From assembly GCA_947486835.1 (NCBI GenBank), contig CANKVC010000002.1:1-43722 (forward strand): a stretch of 43,722 bases of DNA, written 5' to 3'. Made by a program: the position numbers and the translations under genes. Shown here piece after piece: positions 39,682 to 43,722 of the stretch; positions within the stretch are counted from its first letter, which is position 1, and each line of letters begins with the position of its first letter. The notes under the pieces are model-generated. The model did not search any database. It had not been told where the DNA came from and saw only the letters and a program-made list of their open reading frames with translations. Source of the stretch: Cytophagaceae bacterium. Lineage in GTDB: Bacteria; Bacteroidota; Bacteroidia; Cytophagales; Spirosomataceae.

Positions 39682-40342
39682 TTCCGATCGCTTCTTATTA
39701 ACAGATGAAGAAATTGGTGATAATCATGTAGCTACCTCAATAGACACACCTATGAGGGAGGATGCATTTGATCTTTCTGATCTAGAAAAAATTAAAATTA
39801 TCGAGGGGCATTTTAGAGAAATCATGCTCACTTTGGGACTTGATTTAACTGATGATTCTTTACGTGGCACTCCTAACCGAGTGGCTAAAATGTATATAGA
39901 GGAAATCTTTAGTGGTTTAAATCCTAAAAATGAGCCTAAAGTAGCCATGTTTGAAAATAAATATGGCTATAAAGAAATGTTGATTGAGAAAAATATCAGT
40001 TTCTACTCAAATTGTGAACATCATTTTGTCCCGATCGTAGGTAAAACACATATTGCGTATATTTCTTCAGGTAAAGTGATTGGACTTTCAAAATTAAATC
40101 GAATCGTTCAATATTATGCTAAGAGGCCACAAGTCCAAGAAAGGTTAACGATTCAAATTGCGAAGCATTTACAAAAAGTATTAGCTTCTGAAGATGTGGC
40201 CGTTTTTATTGACGCTAAACATCTATGCGTATCTTCAAGGGGAGTAAAAGATGATTCAACTTCCACGATTACCTCTTTTTACGGGGGTAAATTTCAAGAA
40301 GAAAATACCAAAAGAGAATTTTTAGGATCAATTCAATCGTAA
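39641..40342 (+). CDS. folE: GTP cyclohydrolase I
   Basis: 233 aa; LTDDSLRGTPNRVAKMYIEEIFSGL, SFYSNCEHHFVPIVGKTHIAYI, GLSKLNRIVQYYAKRPQVQERLT; start overlaps the PTPS gene by 41 nt. Confidence 0.96.
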   Translation: MKQNEISLNSLLIDSDRFLLTDEEIGDNHVATSIDTPMREDAFDLSDLEKIKIIEGHFREIMLTLGLDLTDDSLRGTPNRVAKMYIEEIFSGLNPKNEPKVAMFENKYGYKEMLIEKNISFYSNCEHHFVPIVGKTHIAYISSGKVIGLSKLNRIVQYYAKRPQVQERLTIQIAKHLQKVLASEDVAVFIDAKHLCVSSRGVKDDSTSTITSFYGGKFQEENTKREFLGSIQS

Positions 40343-40343
40343 G

Positions 40344-41039
40344 ATGGGTAAATACGTTGTCGTAGGTGGAAGCCAAGGGATTGGTGATTCCATTATATCA
40401 AAATTAATTTCACAAGGCCATCAGGTTATTAATCTTTCCAGAAATCCTTGTGGTGTCCAAGGGGTAGAAAATATCCAATACGATGCTTTAGAAACCAATG
40501 AAGGTGTTTTAAGTACAATTTCAGGACCTATCGACGGACTCGTTTATTGTCCAGGAAGTATCAACTTAAAACCCTTTCATCGCTTAACGGCTGGAGATTT
40601 TGAAAAAGATTTTCATATTAATGTCTTAGGTACTATTCAAGTAATTCAAGGTTGTTTATCTGCCCTAAAAGCATCTTCAAATGCTTCCATCGTGCTTTTC
40701 AGCACTGTGGCGGTACAAACAGGAATGGGATTTCATGCTTCTATCGCGAGTTCTAAAGGAGCTATCGAAGGATTAACTAGATCTCTAGCAGCTGAATTTT
40801 CTAGCTTTAAAATAAGAGTGAATGCCATAGCGCCTAGTTTAACCCAAACTCCGTTAGCAAATGCCTTGTTAAATAGCGATGAAAAAATAGAAGCCGCAGG
40901 AAAAAGACATCCATTGGGTCGAGTGGGCCAACCATCCGACATTGCGAACATGGCTTTGTTTCTTTTAAATCCAGAAAATTCATGGATTACGGGTCAGATT
41001 TTAAAAGTAGATGGTGGAATGGGAGACCTAAGAGCTTAA
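40344..41039 (+). CDS. SDR family oxidoreductase-like protein with substituted active site (IxxxK)
   Basis: 231 aa; VVGGSQGIGDSIISKL, GLTRSLAAEFSSFKIRVNAIAPSLTQTPLA, ITGQILKVDGGMG; catalytic region FSTVAVQTGMGFHASIASSKGA lacks Tyr. Confidence 0.9.
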   Translation: MGKYVVVGGSQGIGDSIISKLISQGHQVINLSRNPCGVQGVENIQYDALETNEGVLSTISGPIDGLVYCPGSINLKPFHRLTAGDFEKDFHINVLGTIQVIQGCLSALKASSNASIVLFSTVAVQTGMGFHASIASSKGAIEGLTRSLAAEFSSFKIRVNAIAPSLTQTPLANALLNSDEKIEAAGKRHPLGRVGQPSDIANMALFLLNPENSWITGQILKVDGGMGDLRA

Positions 41040-42014
41040 ACCTTGATCATTAAAGTGCTTTTGGTTCAAAGCTAGATTAACTTTATTCCATTCAATTTCT
41101 TTGACGAAAGTCTGTTTTCTAATTTGACAATTCGTTATTGGACAATGTGGGCAACATTCATCTAAACATGGATCTACGTGCACAAATATTTCAATGTCCG
41201 TGGGCATTACTTGGCCTATAGTCACCTCAAATTCATGAATTTCATCATGTACGCGGTTTAAATCCCAATACCGAGGAAGCGTCAAATGGCAATCAATATG
41301 CAAATCTCCTCCATATTGCTGAACCCTGAGGTTATGTAAATCAATCCATTCCTGCTTTTTATTGGAGACAATCCATTGGATAACCTTTTGAAATACTTCC
41401 GGGTTTGTTTCATCCATCAAAGCTGCAATGGCCTCACGAATTAAATTAAGGCCTTGCCAACACATCACACTAGCAAATATCAATGAGGCAACGGAGTCAA
41501 TCCAAAATAAATTAGTCACATAGGTAATCACCAAAGCCACGACAACAAAAACTCCATTTAGTGCGTCTAGCTTAAGATGCTTGCCATCAGCCAAAATAGC
41601 AGGCGAATGGGAAGATTTTCCTTGGCTAACTAAATAATATCCGAGTATACCATTGATCGTAGCCGAACTTAAAGAAATAATTATACCTAAGTCTAAGCTT
41701 TTTAGTTCCGGCCGCGCATATAAATGTTGCCATGCGTGTAAAAAAATATACAATGCCGCCAACAATATTAAAACTCCTTCAAGACCCGATGCAAAAAATT
41801 CAACTTTCCCATGCCCATAAGGATGATTTAAATCACGAGGTAGCGATGCTAAATAAATAGAATAATAGGCAAATGCTGCTGCAACGACATTGACAATAGA
41901 CTCAAGCGCATCGGTAAGCAAGGTAGTAGAACCACTGGCATAGTAGGCATAAAATTTAGCCCCCATGATGGCTAAACTGACTAAAAATGACAAAATGATT
42001 AAACGTTGCTTCAT
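41028..42014 (-). CDS. cation diffusion facilitator (CDF) transporter with Cys-rich C-terminus
   Basis: 328 aa; LTDALESIVNVVAAAFAYYSIYLA, HPYGHGKVEFFASGLEG, LADGKHLKLDAL, tail HVDPCLDECCPHCPITNCQIR. Confidence 0.93.
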   Translation of the reverse strand: MKQRLIILSFLVSLAIMGAKFYAYYASGSTTLLTDALESIVNVVAAAFAYYSIYLASLPRDLNHPYGHGKVEFFASGLEGVLILLAALYIFLHAWQHLYARPELKSLDLGIIISLSSATINGILGYYLVSQGKSSHSPAILADGKHLKLDALNGVFVVVALVITYVTNLFWIDSVASLIFASVMCWQGLNLIREAIAALMDETNPEVFQKVIQWIVSNKKQEWIDLHNLRVQQYGGDLHIDCHLTLPRYWDLNRVHDEIHEFEVTIGQVMPTDIEIFVHVDPCLDECCPHCPITNCQIRKQTFVKEIEWNKVNLALNQKHFNDQGLSS

Positions 42015-42016
42015 CT

Positions 42017-42049
42017 TTGATTAAAAAGTCTACAAAGATAGTATTTTTG
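42017..42049 (+). promoter_or_regulatory. Bacteroidota sigma-A-type promoter for NUDIX gene, possibly leaderless
   Basis: TTG (42017-42019), N22, TATTTTTG (42042-42049), only 4 nt before ATG 42054. Confidence 0.55.
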
Positions 42050-42053
42050 CTGC

Positions 42054-42608
42054 ATGGAAAATAAAGAGAATCCCTGGAAAACATTAAGCAATATAAACGT
42101 GTATGAAAACCCTTGGATTAAAGTTGAACATCATGAGGTGATAAACCCGAATGGTAACCCAGGCATTTACGGAAAAGTTTGTTTTAAAAACATCGCGGTA
42201 TCTATTGTGGCTTTAGATCATGAGAATCATGTGTATTTAGTGGGCCAACATCGATACACGGTTGATGTTTATTCGTGGGAATTACCAGAAGGGGGTTGTT
42301 TAATTTCAGATGAAGAAGATCCATTGGAAGCAGCTAAGAGAGAACTGCTGGAGGAAACAGGCTTGCGAGCTAATCAGTGGACATTAATGGGTGAAATTTT
42401 CCTAAGCAATTCGGTCACCGATGAAAAAGCATATATGTATTTGGCCAAAGATTTAAGTCAAAACGAGTCGAATCCTGAGGATACCGAAAAACTAGAAATT
42501 AAAAAAATACCTTTAACGGAGGCTATAGAAATGGCACATAACGGCGAAATAAAAGATTGCCTAAGTGTTGTGAGCTTATTAAAGGTCCCACGATTTCATC
42601 AATTCTAA
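42054..42608 (+). CDS. NUDIX hydrolase
   Basis: 184 aa; Nudix box EDPLEAAKRELLEETGLRANQWTLMGE. Confidence 0.95.
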   Translation: MENKENPWKTLSNINVYENPWIKVEHHEVINPNGNPGIYGKVCFKNIAVSIVALDHENHVYLVGQHRYTVDVYSWELPEGGCLISDEEDPLEAAKRELLEETGLRANQWTLMGEIFLSNSVTDEKAYMYLAKDLSQNESNPEDTEKLEIKKIPLTEAIEMAHNGEIKDCLSVVSLLKVPRFHQF

Positions 42609-43355
42609 CTCCGCATAATCAGTTAAATCATACTTGATCGGGACAATGCTCACAAAATTGTCTGAAAGGGCGTCTAGATCCGTGTTGTTATTCAAATCAT
42701 CATTTTCTAAATTCCCATCCATCCAATAATACGATTGACCATAAGGATCTTTACGTTCCTCAAAAAACTCCCTATAAACAGCATTGGCTTGTTTGGCCAC
42801 TTTAATTCCTTTTAATGGAACCTCAGATTTAGCAGGGAAATTCACATTTAAGGTCAATCCTTTGGGTAAACCATGAACTAAAACTTGTTGGCATATTTTG
42901 ATAATATAATCGTGGCAATGACTAAAATCAGCATCGGCACCGAATTCACATAAAGAGAAACCGATAGCAGGAATTCCTTCCATGGCCGCCTCGATGGCCG
43001 CAGACATGGTACCCGAATATAAAACAGAAATAGAGGCATTTGAACCGTGATTGATTCCAGAAACGACTAAATCTATTTTCCTTCCTTTTAATATTTGATG
43101 CTTGCCAAATTTCACACAATCGGCAGGCGTACCTGAACATTTATAAGATAATATTTGAGGTCCAAAATCAGAGGTTTTACTCACACGAAGGGGGGAACCT
43201 AAGGTAATGGCATGACCCATTCCAGATTGATGAGTATCGGGAGCGACAACAACCACTTCTCCCATTTCAGACATGATTTCAACTAAAACACGTATTCCCT
43301 TTGAATAGATTGAATCATCATTGGCAATTAAAATAAGTGGCTTTTCTTGGCTCAT
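42579..43355 (-). CDS. surE: 5'/3'-nucleotidase SurE
   Basis: Start MSQEKPLILIANDDSIYSKGI at 43355 (ORF track 43391); VVAPDTHQSGMGHAITL, CSGTPADCVKFG, DLVVSGINHGSNASISVLYSGTMSAAIEAAMEGIPAIGFS. Confidence 0.96.
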   Translation of the reverse strand: MSQEKPLILIANDDSIYSKGIRVLVEIMSEMGEVVVVAPDTHQSGMGHAITLGSPLRVSKTSDFGPQILSYKCSGTPADCVKFGKHQILKGRKIDLVVSGINHGSNASISVLYSGTMSAAIEAAMEGIPAIGFSLCEFGADADFSHCHDYIIKICQQVLVHGLPKGLTLNVNFPAKSEVPLKGIKVAKQANAVYREFFEERKDPYGQSYYWMDGNLENDDLNNNTDLDALSDNFVSIVPIKYDLTDYAELELMKSWDL

Positions 43356-43406
43356 AACTTTTATATTTGAATGCAATTTACAAATTTGCACGCATAATTT
43401 AGACGC

Positions 43407-43718
43407 ATGAAGATTAGGAAAGCAATATTATCTGATATACCTGTTATTAAAGAAATAGCTGAAAAAGCTTGGAGGCCTACCTATGATCATATTTTGACTG
43501 AGCAACAAACGCAATACATGTTGGATTTAATGTACAATAGCCTAACATTAGAAAATCAAATTAAAGGTAATATTGCGTTTTTTATGGTTGACCTAGGCCA
43601 AGAAACCGTTGGTTATTTTGCAGTAGAAAATGTAAGCGACCAAAAGGTCAAACTACATAAACTCTATTTAGATCCGACGCAAAAGCAAAAAGGTTTGGGA
43701 AGAAAAATTATTCAATAG
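43407..43718 (+). CDS. GNAT family N-acetyltransferase, apparently truncated or frameshifted at the window end
   Basis: 103 aa; MKIRKAILSDIPVIKEIAEKAWRPTY...VKLHKLYLDPTQKQKGLGRKIIQ*; the stop falls inside the acetyl-CoA binding motif. Confidence 0.7.
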   Translation: MKIRKAILSDIPVIKEIAEKAWRPTYDHILTEQQTQYMLDLMYNSLTLENQIKGNIAFFMVDLGQETVGYFAVENVSDQKVKLHKLYLDPTQKQKGLGRKIIQ

Positions 43719-43722
43719 ATCA

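Noticed and set aside
1-43722. Mobile element, prophage, CRISPR or defence island
   Set aside because: No transposase, integrase, phage, Cas, restriction or toxin-antitoxin motifs among ORFs, and no regularly spaced repeats seen by eye.

Overview
The window is a gene-dense, AT-rich stretch of a Bacteroidota chromosome, probably Cytophagia-like (GldC, type III glutamine synthetase, DUF5686, GH109 and TTG-N17-23-TAnnTTTG promoters). About 33 protein genes are mostly housekeeping or metabolic: aconitase, prs, rplY, hppA, dnaE, trxA, trpS, amt, two glutamine synthetases, mtaB, rsmE, fatty acid desaturase, an E2 acyltransferase, cinA, gldC, ispG, sugar MFS plus GH109, PTPS/QueD-FolE-SDR, a CDF transporter, NUDIX and surE. 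I saw no rRNA, CRISPR array, prophage, transposon or defence system, and recognised no tRNA by eye. The most interesting signals are: (1) a PTPS-like/folE/SDR operon resembling tetrahydropterin biosynthesis, in which the SDR lacks the catalytic Tyr (IxxxK instead of YxxxK); (2) a nitrogen-assimilation neighbourhood with a porin-amt pair and divergently transcribed GSII and GSIII genes, without PII; (3) a leader upstream of porin-amt with mutually exclusive hairpin arms, resembling an attenuator; (4) a small, very acidic unknown protein tightly linked to GSIII and rsmE; (5) convergent gene pairs that overlap or abut at their stop codons in six of eight cases; (6) a 5' DUF5686-like gene with a GTG start that the ORF track misses, and a GNAT ORF at the 3' end that looks frameshifted. 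All family calls come from reading motifs by eye; no database search was run.
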